A DNA stretch of 27,687 nucleotides from Anaerolineaceae bacterium UBA4890 (GTDB taxonomy: Bacteria; Chloroflexota; Anaerolineae; Anaerolineales; Anaerolineaceae), in assembly GCA_002399085.1 (NCBI GenBank), contig DHCY01000032.1, forward strand, positions 391 to 28,077. Direction: 5' to 3'. The position numbers and the translations under genes are program-made. The notes under the pieces were generated by a model, which did not search any database, was not told the origin of the DNA, and was given only the letters and a program-made list of their open reading frames with translations. Below, in pieces: positions 7,771 through 16,470 of the stretch. How positions within the stretch are numbered: position 1 is the stretch's first letter; the number at the start of each line of letters is the position of its first letter.

Positions 7771-9057
7771 ATGGGCATTTTTAGCAACAATGTCATGGGT
7801 TTTTATAACCCTGACCTCCAAAACACCAGAATCGCGGATTTTCCGCGTTACGATTTTGCCAAACCGGTCAAACCCCAGGCGCGCTACCTGACCCCCGTCG
7901 CCTGGGCGCTCAGTTTTCCTGATGTCTGGAAACACAAAGCCAAAATCACGCGCGACCTGCAGGGAGTGAAACCGCCATATATCTTGCTCTGCAATCACAA
8001 CAGTTTTTTGGACTTCAAAGTAATGACCGCTGCCATCTTCCCCCGACGCGCCAACTATGTGGTTGCGCTGGATGGTTTTATTGGGCGCGAAGGGATCATG
8101 CGCCAGGTTGGCTGCATCGCCAAGCGTAAGTTTGTCAGCGACATCCACCTCATCCGCCAAACCACCCGCTTGCTCGACCAGAGTCAGATCGTGGTCTACT
8201 ACCCCGAGGCACGTTATTCGCACGTTGGCACCAACTCCGTGCTGCCCGATTCGCTGGGCAAAATGCTCAAGTATCTGCAGGTGCCGGTGGTGAGCCTGCT
8301 TTTCCACGGGCATCACATCAGTAAACCAGCTTGGAACCAGGTTTCACGCGGCGTTCCGGTTGAGGCAGAATTGAAACTGCAGCTAACCGAGGAACAAATT
8401 GACCAACTGAGCCCGTCTGAGATCCAAAAAATTGTTACCGATGCGCTTACCTACGACGATTACGCCTGGCAATACGAAAACCAGGTGCGCGTCGATCATC
8501 CCCAACGTGCTGAGGGGCTGCACCGCGTCTTGTACCAGTGCCCGAATTGCAGGGCAGAGTATCGTATGCGCTCGCAGGGAGTCCAGCTCAGCTGCGCGGC
8601 GTGTGGCAAGGTGTGGGAATTAAGCGAGTATGGTCAGCTGCAGGCGCTGCAGGGCGAGACTGAGTTCAGCGCTCCGCCTGCCTGGTATGAATGGCAGCGC
8701 GCCAACGTGCGTGCTGAAGTGCGCGCTGGAACGTATGGGATGGAATCTGAGGTGCTGATCGACTCACTGCCCAACTCCAAGGGCTTCGTCCAGCTTGGCA
8801 AAGGCTGGTTGCGGCACGACATGAACGGGATGGTGCTGAAGGGCAGCCATCTGGGTGAGGATTTTGAGGTGGTCAAGGCGAACCAGTCGCTCTATTCGAT
8901 CCACGTGGAATACAACTACATCGACAAAAAGCGTGATTGTGTCGATATCAGCACGCTGCAGGATACTTATTTTGCCTATCCGTTGTCGGAAGATGCTTCT
9001 GTTACAAAAATTGCATTGGCAGTCGAGGAGCTTTACAAGCTCGAAACCGAAAAGTAG
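7771..9057 (+). CDS. PlsC-like acyltransferase with C-terminal zinc ribbon
   Basis: A 428-residue protein. Residues about 60-215 resemble the lysophospholipid/glycerolphosphate acyltransferase (PlsC) family: the catalytic HX4D motif appears as H76-NSFL-D81 in CNHNSFLD, and YYPEARYS at 143-150 matches the substrate-binding FPEG-type block in altered form. Typical PlsC proteins are 200-250 residues, so there is an extra region of about 200 residues. That region begins with a four-cysteine zinc ribbon, C257-x2-C260 and C275-x2-C278, followed by a mixed beta-rich segment without a recognisable domain. There is no clear membrane helix. It probably moves an acyl chain from acyl-ACP or acyl-CoA to a lipid or other hydroxyl; the ribbon may serve in binding or assembly. 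AAAAGG precedes the ATG. It stands alone, with the esterase gene convergent downstream. Confidence 0.78.
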   Translation: MGIFSNNVMGFYNPDLQNTRIADFPRYDFAKPVKPQARYLTPVAWALSFPDVWKHKAKITRDLQGVKPPYILLCNHNSFLDFKVMTAAIFPRRANYVVALDGFIGREGIMRQVGCIAKRKFVSDIHLIRQTTRLLDQSQIVVYYPEARYSHVGTNSVLPDSLGKMLKYLQVPVVSLLFHGHHISKPAWNQVSRGVPVEAELKLQLTEEQIDQLSPSEIQKIVTDALTYDDYAWQYENQVRVDHPQRAEGLHRVLYQCPNCRAEYRMRSQGVQLSCAACGKVWELSEYGQLQALQGETEFSAPPAWYEWQRANVRAEVRAGTYGMESEVLIDSLPNSKGFVQLGKGWLRHDMNGMVLKGSHLGEDFEVVKANQSLYSIHVEYNYIDKKRDCVDISTLQDTYFAYPLSEDASVTKIALAVEELYKLETEK

Positions 9058-9103
9058 CTTTATTGGTTTTCCACACTCTTTTAAGAGGGGGACGGCGCAG
9101 TAG

Positions 9104-9123
9104 GGAACAGGCCTGCCTGTTCC
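9104..9123. terminator. Hairpin between convergent acyltransferase and esterase genes
   Basis: GGAACAGGC (9104-9112) and GCCTGTTCC (9115-9123) form a 9-bp perfect inverted repeat with a 2-nt spacer, between two convergent genes. No T-run follows, so it may be a small repeat rather than a true terminator. Confidence 0.4.
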
Positions 9124-9168
9124 AAACATCAAAGGTCGAGGCAGGCCATGGACCCTACAAAATACTTC

Positions 9169-9933
9169 CTACACAACTTCATCCAGCCAGCGCTTGATGT
9201 GTTCGCCCCAGAACCACCAATCGTGACCACCTGGTGATTCTTCATACTGCAAATCGATACCCATCGACCCAGCTGCCTGGTTAAACAACCGGTTCAGCGG
9301 CAGCAGGTCGTCTTCCAACCCGCAAAACGCTGTCAGCGCTGGCAATTTCACACCGCTTCCTGCAGCCTGCCTCAGCCAAACCATCGGGTCGTGCATACTG
9401 CCCGGTAATTTCTCTAATCCGCCGAAAATCATATCGAACTCATGCATCAGCTTCTTATCCTCGATCTTGTCAGAAGGCGATGCCAGGGCGTTGATCGCCA
9501 GGACACCCGAAAGACTGCAAGCCGCATAGTAAAGGTCAGGTCGCAAAAAGGCTGCCTTGAAGGCACCATAGCCGCCCATCGAGAGACCGGCGATCAGGGT
9601 ATTCTCGCGTAATTGAGAAATGCGGAAAGTCGCTGCCAGCCAAGCCGGCAGCTCCTCGGTTAGGTAAGTGAAATACTTCTGTCCGTTAGCCATATCTGCA
9701 TAAAAGCTGCGTCCGGCAGTGGGCATGACCACCACCAGTCGCTTTTCGCGGGCGATAATTTCGATGTTGCTGTAGCGCTGCCAGGCAGAGGCGTCATCTG
9801 AAAGTCCGTGCAGCAGGTAGAGCACTTTGCATTGTTCCAGCGGCTGGGCTTCGTAGTCGTCGGGCAAGATCAGGTTGAGTGGAAGATTCACCCCTACATT
9901 TTGCGAAACGTGATTGATTTGTAATAGCGTCAT
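9169..9933 (-). CDS. Alpha/beta-hydrolase esterase (esterase D / tributyrin esterase type)
   Basis: A 254-residue cytoplasmic serine esterase. The oxyanion segment LYLLHGLSDD is at 38-47. The nucleophile S118 lies in GLSMGGYG. D208 or D209 in CGLEDDLLP is the likely acid, and H237 in GGHDWWFW completes the triad. This spacing and the GGHDW ending are typical of the esterase D family, which includes S-formylglutathione hydrolases, tributyrin esterases and acetyl-xylan-type esterases. The natural substrate cannot be read from sequence. Length is normal and no signal peptide is present. AAGGAAG precedes the ATG. Upstream, 9961-10012 holds two near copies of a TTTT(C)GCCCTCTCCTG element. Confidence 0.85.
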   Translation of the reverse strand: MTLLQINHVSQNVGVNLPLNLILPDDYEAQPLEQCKVLYLLHGLSDDASAWQRYSNIEIIAREKRLVVVMPTAGRSFYADMANGQKYFTYLTEELPAWLAATFRISQLRENTLIAGLSMGGYGAFKAAFLRPDLYYAACSLSGVLAINALASPSDKIEDKKLMHEFDMIFGGLEKLPGSMHDPMVWLRQAAGSGVKLPALTAFCGLEDDLLPLNRLFNQAAGSMGIDLQYEESPGGHDWWFWGEHIKRWLDEVV

Positions 9934-9960
9934 TTATTCTTCCTTCTTTTAATATATGTT

Positions 9961-10012
9961 TTTTGCCCTCTCCTGAAAGAGTGGTAGTTTTCGCCCTCTC
10001 CTGGGAGAGTGT
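9961..10012. repeat. Two direct copies of a CCCTCTCCTG-AGAGTG element
   Basis: TTTTGCCCTCTCCTGAAAGA at 9961 and a close copy, TTTTCGCCCTCTCCTGGGAG, at 9989 both continue into AGTG. The second contains the palindrome CTCTCCTGGGAGAG. It looks like a small dispersed intergenic repeat. Confidence 0.5.
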
Positions 10013-10111
10013 ATGTTCGGAGCAGGGGAACGGCGGATTGAGGGGGATCGGTTTTAGCATTGCAACAACTTGATAACCTCTTCAATCTCGACCTACAATA
10101 GGTGCCCTTAT

Positions 10112-10160
10112 ATTACCTATTTCCTATTCCCTACTCCCTGTTCCCTCTCCCCTCTTCCCT
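10112..10160 (-). repeat. Heptamer array (N-N-TCCCT)7 forming the 3' end of the symporter gene
   Basis: Seven 7-bp units: ATTACCT, ATTTCCT, ATTCCCT, ACTCCCT, GTTCCCT, CTCCCCT, CTTCCCT. On the minus strand these read AGGGAAT/AGGGAAC-like. The symporter gene runs into the array; its last eleven residues (GKRGEGTGSRE) and its TAG stop (10124-10126) are array sequence. It is 49 bp long, the same as the arrays at 207-255 and 27250-27298. Confidence 0.85.
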
Positions 10161-11431
10161 GCCAAAACCGGTTCAAAATCAGACAAAAACGACACCCCAA
10201 AGCTCAGCACCATCATCACAAACGGAAACACCGTCAGCAAAAAGCGTGCCGCCATGTCGGGCTGCGGACCGGGCACCTCGCCCGAGACGTAGCCAAACAT
10301 CACGCCTAAAAGCGCGTACGCCACGCTGGTGAAAAGCCCGTTCAACCGGTTCATGAAGCCCAGCGCATTGCTGATGATGCCCTCGCGGCGCACGTTGTGC
10401 TTCGCCTGGTCCTCATCCATAATGCGGGAATGGATCAAATCCATCGTCGTGATCACGCCGGCAAAGCCAAAGCCAACCAGCATTGCGCACACCAGCGCCG
10501 TCACGAAACTATTGGCAAAAAAGAGCGGAATATACGAAAGCGCCAAAATGCCAATCGCCGCGCGCCAGACCTTCACCAGGTCATATTTCTTCACCCAGTT
10601 CGCCCAAAGCGCCACCGCCGCGATTGCCACAAGCAGCACCGCGCCAAACAACAGCGACTGCTGCCCACTGCCGATGCCCAGCGAATATTTAGCGTAAATC
10701 GGCAGTCCTGCCAAAACCAGCGACATCCCGGCACTGTAAAACGCGTTGGTGATGCCCGCCACCCAGAATTTCCGGTTGGTCAAAAGCGTTTTCACACTGT
10801 CCCACAACTGCGGTTTCTTTTCATCCTCGGTCACAGGCTTCTCATGGCTGGTGAGCGCCATGTACAAAATCACCGCCTGGCCCAAAAAGCCATAAATGAT
10901 CGCGGTAGCCGACCAGCCGATCGCGTCCACCACCATCGGGGTGAGCGCGATGCTGATGATCATAGCCACCAACTGGAACGCCTGCCGCAAAGCGTTGGCT
11001 TTGGCGCGGCTGGCATCCGTCGTGAAAAGTTCCGGGAAGAGCGCGCCGTAATTGGCGTTGATCACCGAATCGAGCGTGCCCGTGAAGATGTAGAGCAGCA
11101 TGGCGTAAATGTAAAGCTGGTTGCCCTCCAACCCGGCGGGTGTGCTGTAAAACAAAATCAGCCCCAAAACCAACAGCGGTGTGCCGATTACCAGCCAAGG
11201 CCGCCGGCGACCCCAGCGCGTGCGCGTGCGGTCTGAAAGATAGCCGTAAACCAGGTTATCGGCGGCATCAATGAAGGTATAGATCAGCATGATGCTCGCC
11301 CATTGCGCCGTGGTGACACCGAGCGTGTCGACGTAATAGGCAAAGGCAAAGGTTTTGAGCAGGTTAATGGGGATGGACGTGCCAAACATGCCGATGGAAT
11401 AATTGAAGGTCTTTAGTTTTTCGGATTTCAC
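10124..11431 (-). CDS. GPH-family sugar:cation symporter (MFS fold)
   Basis: A 435-residue membrane protein with about twelve helices. The segment SDRTRTRWGRRRPWL near residues 65-79 is the hallmark cytoplasmic loop of the glycoside-pentoside-hexuronide:cation symporter family (relatives of MelB), which import oligosaccharides with Na+ or H+. Length is close to the family norm. It starts with GTG at 11431; GGAGG lies seven to eight bases upstream. It is a single gene on the minus strand with no sugar hydrolase beside it, so the substrate is not indicated. The hydrophilic tail GKRGEGTGSRE is encoded by a heptamer repeat and was probably added, or replaced the original end, when the repeat arose. 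Confidence 0.85.
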   Translation of the reverse strand: MKSEKLKTFNYSIGMFGTSIPINLLKTFAFAYYVDTLGVTTAQWASIMLIYTFIDAADNLVYGYLSDRTRTRWGRRRPWLVIGTPLLVLGLILFYSTPAGLEGNQLYIYAMLLYIFTGTLDSVINANYGALFPELFTTDASRAKANALRQAFQLVAMIISIALTPMVVDAIGWSATAIIYGFLGQAVILYMALTSHEKPVTEDEKKPQLWDSVKTLLTNRKFWVAGITNAFYSAGMSLVLAGLPIYAKYSLGIGSGQQSLLFGAVLLVAIAAVALWANWVKKYDLVKVWRAAIGILALSYIPLFFANSFVTALVCAMLVGFGFAGVITTMDLIHSRIMDEDQAKHNVRREGIISNALGFMNRLNGLFTSVAYALLGVMFGYVSGEVPGPQPDMAARFLLTVFPFVMMVLSFGVSFLSDFEPVLAGKRGEGTGSRE

Positions 11432-12350
11432 AGAAAAGCCTCCTGCAAGGATGTAATGGAGGTAATTATAGTGTAGGGGGCAAGGAATGAAGTGGAATTA
11501 AGCGTTTGGGGTGAAAACCAGGGGAAATTAATGCGCGTAGCCACAATAGAATGTTGGAAGAATGGAAAAGCCTTGTTCGGTCCCACAGGGAGGCTTCGCA
11601 CTCAGGAGACCTTCGCGAACTCGTTGTGGGGCTGGGGCTGACTCCAGCCGCTGGTATTGATTGGGTGAGTGGTTGCGGAGGGAGACAAGCCCCCTCCGTA
11701 TGGCTGGGGCTCGACTCCAGCCGTTGCCTTGGCAGGGCTCTCGAGCCTCCGCCCCCCGGTCACTGCGAGACCCTTTGCCATCTGCCCTCGGGAGGTCATC
11801 TTGAAATTTGCCTGGCAAAGGGTCGTGGCAGTCTGCATTAATCTCGGGCTTGAAGGATGAATAATTAATGCAGAGAACAGGTGTTCCTAGCGGCTCCAGA
11901 TAGTACAAAAAGTTAAACCGCATAAGTCAAAGGCAGACTGCCACGCCCCCTACGGGGTCTCGCAGTGACCAGGAGGACGAAAGAACAGGTTTGTTCGTGT
12001 AGGTCAGGTTCCGCTTTTGAACCTGACATCACAAGCATTGTCAAGCTGCAGGCAATTTTCAAAAGTCAAAGGCAGACTGCCACGCCCCCTGCTACGAACA
12101 CCAATGTGTTCTGTACAGACCGATGTGGGTTGAGCCCACTCGGTCTAGTCGCAGTGACCAGGAGGAAGAGAGAACAAAGCCTCTTTATGTCCAGCCGCTG
12201 GGATGGCTTATACGAGCGCTTTCGGAGGGAGACAAGCCCCCTCCGTACGAATTGCCAACCCGCTCGGTCCCACAGGGAGGCTTCGCACTCGGGAGCCCTT
12301 TGCGAATGCGTTGATTTACACTGTTTTCTCCCGCTTCACAACTTTTCCGG
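11432..12350. repeat. Intergenic region filled with palindromic repeats
   Basis: I see no gene in this 0.9-kb gap; its open frames lie in repeats. Contents in order: a block at 11577-11624 (GGTCCCACAGGGAGGCTTCG) that recurs at 12262-12312; the palindrome CGGAGGGagacaagCCCCCTCCG at 11676-11700, repeated at 12223-12247; GGCTGGGGCT-ACTCCAGCC hairpins near 11630 and 11703; an inverted R1 copy with an enlarged centre at 11758-11836; an R1 copy at 11929-11969; and a composite R2-R1 unit at 11971-12158. The promoter of the permease gene lies at the right edge. Confidence 0.75.
11971..12158 (+). repeat. Composite R2-R1 unit with an interrupted R1
   Basis: It opens with GGAGGACGAAAGAACAGG, then the R2 palindrome GTCAGGTTC-cgctttt-GAACCTGAC at 12004-12028, a linker, and R1 from 12068. 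R1 is interrupted after GCCCCCTG by about 50 bp holding its own hairpins (GAACAC/GTGTTC and ACCGATGTGGG/CCCACTCGGT) before the normal end TCGCAGTGAC. From the start to the interruption it matches 20391-20510 with very few differences. Confidence 0.75.
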
Positions 12351-12356
12351 TATACT
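12351..12356 (+). promoter_or_regulatory. Possible -10 box of the permease/ATPase operon
   Basis: TATACT lies 23 bp before the ATG at 12379, but no good -35 box is found at the right distance. The leader would be only about 17 nt. Confidence 0.3.
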
Positions 12357-12378
12357 ATCGGGACGAATCGATGAGCCT

Positions 12379-15300
12379 ATGATCCTTAAGCACAGCTTTA
12401 ACAGCATCGTCCGCACACCGGGCAAAACCTTGCTCTTCCTCATCCTGTTAACCGCTTCGATCGTCTTCGTCAACCTGGGCAGCAGTATGAATTATTCTGC
12501 CAATCGCATGCTTGACCAGGCTAACGAGCATTTCGATACGGTCATCGCTCTCAAATACGGCGATTTGCACAATCCGGACGGTGCCTGGGCGGATCAGAAT
12601 TTCCAAAACAACTACGCCCAGATCGACTTTGACGCTCTTTTCGATCATCCCGCTGTGATCGCAGTCGATCACGAGCGTACCATTTCAGCTTACCCCGGAG
12701 ATGACAGCACGGTCTGGCAAAGTAATTCTCCGGTTAAAGATTATGTGATTCTCACGCTGCGCTTGCAAGCGCTGCAGGATGATGGCAGCTGGACCGCCCT
12801 CACGTACGACACAATCTTCGGTCGCAAGGTGAGCGGCACGGTCTTTTTGCGTGTGAACCCCTATAACACCCTGGGTGGTGATATCAGTTCACTCCTTCAA
12901 CCAGGGCGCACCTTTCTGCTGGCTGCCCTTGCCAAAACCTCTTCCAGCGGAGGATTGGCACTGACTCCGCTCAAGCCTGCCCAAATGGTGCAAAACCCCG
13001 ACGAAATGCTGGCGAGTTTTGATGAATTGACCGAAATCACCGATCAGGCTGACTATTTCAATACCGACAAAGGCAAAGCCTGGCTCGAGCTGGCAGACAC
13101 ACTGGAGATCATCGATAAATCTTTCCAGGTGATCGCCTCCTCAGATATTGAGAGCATGATTCCCTTCCATATGAAGCAAACCTGGCTGACCGCAGGCAGT
13201 TTTACGCATAGGGAAGGTGCCTGCTACATCAGCGAACGCCTGGCAGGCGTGCTTGGGCTGCAGGTGGGCGATAGCTGGCAGCTTGCCTACCATTATGACC
13301 CGGCAGGCAACACCGCTTTCACATATTCCCCTGCCAGCGGCTTTACCCATGAAGAGGATTGCCAGATCGCTGGGATTTTTCACATCAACAACGAACTTGA
13401 CTATACGGTCTTGATCCCGAACCCGACATGGCTGCAAAAAGCGCCGGACAATTATGACTTTTTACGCGTGCATGTGCACAATGAGCAGACTGAAGATTAC
13501 CTGGCGTACATCCAGCAGCGCCTGCCCCAGATGGTGGAGATTCAGGTTGAAGACCAGGGCTACAGCAACGCGGTGGTGCCTATCCTGAAATTGCGCGAGC
13601 GCTCCCTTTATATGACTATCGCCAGCTCAGCCGCCGGCGTGGCTGTGATCAGCCTGTTTGCTTACCTTTTCATTGTACGCCAGCGTGAAACCGCCGACGT
13701 GATGATGAAACTGGGCACCGGGCGCGGCAGGACGATCGCCTACCTGATCTTTGGCATCATGATCATCGCCATCCTCTCTGGTCTGGCGGGCACCTTCATC
13801 GCCGGGCAGGTCGATTCCCGCCTCACTTCAGCGGTTTGGGAAAGCCTGCAGGGCGGCATCATGCAGGATCTCCGTTACAGCGAGCGCGCTTTGGGTATGC
13901 AGCTCGAATTCGCCCCGGAATTGGTAACTGCTGACTGGGTGCGTTACGCGACCACCGGCTCGGTAGTCATGCTGGTGTTTTTGATCACCCTGATTGCGTC
14001 ATTGATTACCCTCAAGAAGCCCAAACGCCAAAAAGCGAAGCAGATCATCGCGCCCAAAAAAGAGAGTGGGCGGGCAATGAGTTTTGCCTGGATGCCGGGC
14101 TTGAGTTTACGCTTCGCCAGCCGCTCCATCAAAAACAACTTCTTCCGCAGCCTGATTGTGCCAATTGCTGTGACATTGCTGGGCGCATTCATTCTGGTGA
14201 TTGCCATTTCGGTCGCCGAACAAGAGCAAGCCTTACAAACGATTTACGATGAAGTACCCACCACAGCCTATCTGACCACTGCTCTGGGCAGGCACCGCCA
14301 ATTCCCAACCCGCCTGCAGAGTGATGTATTTCGCATGCTGGATCGTGAATGGGAGGGCAGGCAAACCTGGCGCATGTTTGAATACCCCGCTACCGGAGCT
14401 TTGGTGCGCGAAGCCAGGGAAAAGCTGGAGTCTGAAAATCCGGTTATTGCAGAGTTTTTGCTTACGCGCTATATGCATTATGAATACAAGGGGCTGGTGG
14501 CGGGCGCCGATGGCAGAGCCGGCACGCCCGGTCTACCGGGAGAACCAGTGCTCGACCGGCAGCAGTCATCGATCGCTGCCCAAATTGGTTTCGACTGGGC
14601 TGCCCAACAGGTGAAACGCATGCCGGTATTGGCACTGACCGACAGTGTCACCCGCACCAGCGAAGCCGTCAAATTCCGTGAGAGCAATGTCGAATGGCTG
14701 GAAGGCTACTCAGACGACAACTTTTTGCAACCCGAATTCATCGCGGTGCTGCCCGATCGCTTCCTGGGCGAAAATGATCTGATGCTGGGTGATGTCATCC
14801 GCCTGGGTGTTTACGAGCCTGATGAGAATTTCGGCGTGCTGGCAGAACCCTTTGACTTCAAAATTGTTGGCAGTTACTTCCAGGGCAGCCGCTCACCGGT
14901 CATCTATACCCCCTGGAACCTGTTATTGAACATCAAAATGGGCACCGATTTGGGCTACATGCTGCCCGAAGACCTGAACAATCCCGAAACCTCACTGGTC
15001 GCGGGGCTGCCCAATGAATATCTGTCCGACGCGATCGATTCTGCTACCATCATCCCAAAAGACCCGCGAGACCTGAACGGGCTGCGCGACTACCTTGAGG
15101 AGAACGGTTACAGCCAGGTCGGCATCATCCGCAGCAACCGCCTGGCGGTGGTGATTGAAGACAAAGCCCTGGCAGACGGCTTGCTCTCGATCCAGCAGCA
15201 CCTCTCGTTCCTCAACTTCATTATCCCGATCATGCTGCTGCTTTCCGGGGTGATCGCCTTCATTTTGTCTTACCTGCTCACGCGAAACCGCCTGCCGGAG

Positions 15301-15549
15301 TTTGCCATCATGCGCAGCCTGGGGGCGAAGAAGATCCAGGTCTACCTTGCGTTCTTTTTGGAGCAAATTTTCTTGCTGCTGATCGGCATTTTGCCAATCG
15401 TGATTGTGCTTATTTTTCACCCGGAATGGCTGCCATCAGTGCACCGCTACCTGTCATTATTTTTAGCAATTTACACTTTGGGTATCATCATCGCCATTGG
15501 CTTGATGGGGCGCTCAAAAGTGCTCGACATTTTGTTTACGAAAGAATAG
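12379..15549 (+). CDS. Large FtsX/MacB-type ABC transporter permease
   Basis: A 1056-residue membrane protein with a duplicated layout. Helix 1 is at about 17-36, then a 370-residue extracytoplasmic domain, then helices at about 411-431, 452-477 and 525-545 (first FtsX half). A second half starts with a helix at about 590-613, a 330-residue external domain, and three helices at about 942-970, 985-1010 and 1025-1045. Such permeases do not import nutrients; they move lipoproteins, peptides or drugs, or transmit mechanical signals, driven by a MacB/LolD-type ATPase. The start at 12379 (MILKHSFNSI) is chosen because the open frame upstream is repeat DNA and homology-like sequence begins here; the ribosome site is weak. 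The stop is seven bases before the ATPase start, so the two form an operon. Confidence 0.85.
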   Translation: MILKHSFNSIVRTPGKTLLFLILLTASIVFVNLGSSMNYSANRMLDQANEHFDTVIALKYGDLHNPDGAWADQNFQNNYAQIDFDALFDHPAVIAVDHERTISAYPGDDSTVWQSNSPVKDYVILTLRLQALQDDGSWTALTYDTIFGRKVSGTVFLRVNPYNTLGGDISSLLQPGRTFLLAALAKTSSSGGLALTPLKPAQMVQNPDEMLASFDELTEITDQADYFNTDKGKAWLELADTLEIIDKSFQVIASSDIESMIPFHMKQTWLTAGSFTHREGACYISERLAGVLGLQVGDSWQLAYHYDPAGNTAFTYSPASGFTHEEDCQIAGIFHINNELDYTVLIPNPTWLQKAPDNYDFLRVHVHNEQTEDYLAYIQQRLPQMVEIQVEDQGYSNAVVPILKLRERSLYMTIASSAAGVAVISLFAYLFIVRQRETADVMMKLGTGRGRTIAYLIFGIMIIAILSGLAGTFIAGQVDSRLTSAVWESLQGGIMQDLRYSERALGMQLEFAPELVTADWVRYATTGSVVMLVFLITLIASLITLKKPKRQKAKQIIAPKKESGRAMSFAWMPGLSLRFASRSIKNNFFRSLIVPIAVTLLGAFILVIAISVAEQEQALQTIYDEVPTTAYLTTALGRHRQFPTRLQSDVFRMLDREWEGRQTWRMFEYPATGALVREAREKLESENPVIAEFLLTRYMHYEYKGLVAGADGRAGTPGLPGEPVLDRQQSSIAAQIGFDWAAQQVKRMPVLALTDSVTRTSEAVKFRESNVEWLEGYSDDNFLQPEFIAVLPDRFLGENDLMLGDVIRLGVYEPDENFGVLAEPFDFKIVGSYFQGSRSPVIYTPWNLLLNIKMGTDLGYMLPEDLNNPETSLVAGLPNEYLSDAIDSATIIPKDPRDLNGLRDYLEENGYSQVGIIRSNRLAVVIEDKALADGLLSIQQHLSFLNFIIPIMLLLSGVIAFILSYLLTRNRLPEFAIMRSLGAKKIQVYLAFFLEQIFLLLIGILPIVIVLIFHPEWLPSVHRYLSLFLAIYTLGIIIAIGLMGRSKVLDILFTKE

Positions 15550-15556
15550 GAGTGCT

Positions 15557-16264
15557 GTGGAACAGAAAACACTCACCAAACCGATTTTAAGACTCGACAG
15601 GGTTTGTTACCAATATCGTAACAAGTACCAGTCGGTTGACGCTGTGAAGACTGCCAGCGCTGAATTTTTTGAAGGCAAAACCTACGCAATTATCGGCAAA
15701 TCTGGCTCCGGGAAGTCGACCTTGCTGTCCCTGATCGCCGGGCTGGCACTGCCGACTGACGGGCAGGTGCTCTACCGAGGTGTGCCGACGGATGATTTTG
15801 ATCTTGATAAGTATCGCCGCAACAATGTGGCGGTGGTTTACCAGAGTTTCAACTTGTTCCCGCTGATGACCTGCCTGGAGAATGTCTGTTTCCCGCTGGA
15901 ACTGCTGGGAAAAACGCCCAAAGAAGCGGCGGTGATCGCCAGAGAATACATCGCCCATGTGAACCTGCCAGAAACGGTGTGGAGACGCTTTCCGAATATG
16001 ATCTCGGGAGGTGAGAAACAGCGCGTTGCCATAGCACGGGCGCTGGCATCTGGCGCCAAGATCATTCTGGCAGATGAGCCTACCGGCAACCTGGATGTCG
16101 CCAATGGTGAAAAAATTGTGCAGCTGCTCAGTGACCTGGCGCACGAGGACAACTACACCGTCATCATCGTCACCCACGACATGAGCATCACCCAGGTAGT
16201 GGATGAGGTGATGCAAATGAGCGATGGCTATCTGCTGCCCCTGGTTGGGGAGAGTTGTGAGTAG
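15557..16264 (+). CDS. ABC transporter ATPase, MacB/LolD type
   Basis: A 235-residue ATP-binding subunit that powers the permease encoded just upstream. All expected motifs are present: Walker A GKSGSGKST, Q-loop VVYQSFNLFP, signature ISGGEKQRVAIARAL, Walker B IILADEPTGNLD and switch histidine in VTHDMS. The SGG.KQRVAIARAL and DEPTGNLD wording is typical of the LolD/MacB/FtsE group. The start is GTG at 15557; AGGAG (15548-15552) overlaps the permease stop codon, consistent with coupled translation. A heptamer array begins three bases after the stop. Confidence 0.92.
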   Translation: MEQKTLTKPILRLDRVCYQYRNKYQSVDAVKTASAEFFEGKTYAIIGKSGSGKSTLLSLIAGLALPTDGQVLYRGVPTDDFDLDKYRRNNVAVVYQSFNLFPLMTCLENVCFPLELLGKTPKEAAVIAREYIAHVNLPETVWRRFPNMISGGEKQRVAIARALASGAKIILADEPTGNLDVANGEKIVQLLSDLAHEDNYTVIIVTHDMSITQVVDEVMQMSDGYLLPLVGESCE

Positions 16265-16266
16265 TT

Positions 16267-16316
16267 GGGAAACAGGGAGCAGGGAGCTGGAAGCAGGGAA
16301 CAGGGATGAGGAACTG
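16267..16316 (+). repeat. Heptamer array GGGAACA-like just after the ATPase stop
   Basis: About seven units: GGGAAACA (8 bp), GGGAGCA, GGGAGCT, GGAAGCA, GGGAACA, GGGATGA, GGAACTG. It begins three bases after the TAG stop of the ATPase and is the same family as the array at 10112-10160 in its sense orientation. Confidence 0.8.
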
Positions 16317-16416
16317 ATAGTTGCCCAAGCTCCTAACAATATCTGTTTTCTGCAATCCGCGCATGTGAAAAATCTCTAATATTTTATCAGTACCGCCAGC
16401 TTCAACCATTTTTTTT

Positions 16417-16444
16417 CTATGAGCTATCAGCTATGAGCTATCAA
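16417..16444 (+). repeat. Heptamer array CTATGAG/CTATCAG, four units
   Basis: Units CTATGAG, CTATCAG, CTATGAG, CTATCAA. It ends 26 bp before the glycerate kinase start, so it lies at a gene 5' end here. Confidence 0.75.
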
Positions 16445-16470
16445 CTTATACCTGATAAACTTTATTCACC

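Noticed and set aside
11965..12378. N-terminal extension of the permease frame by 138 codons
   Set aside because: The extension translates R1/R2 repeat DNA; family-like sequence begins at MILKHSF (12379).
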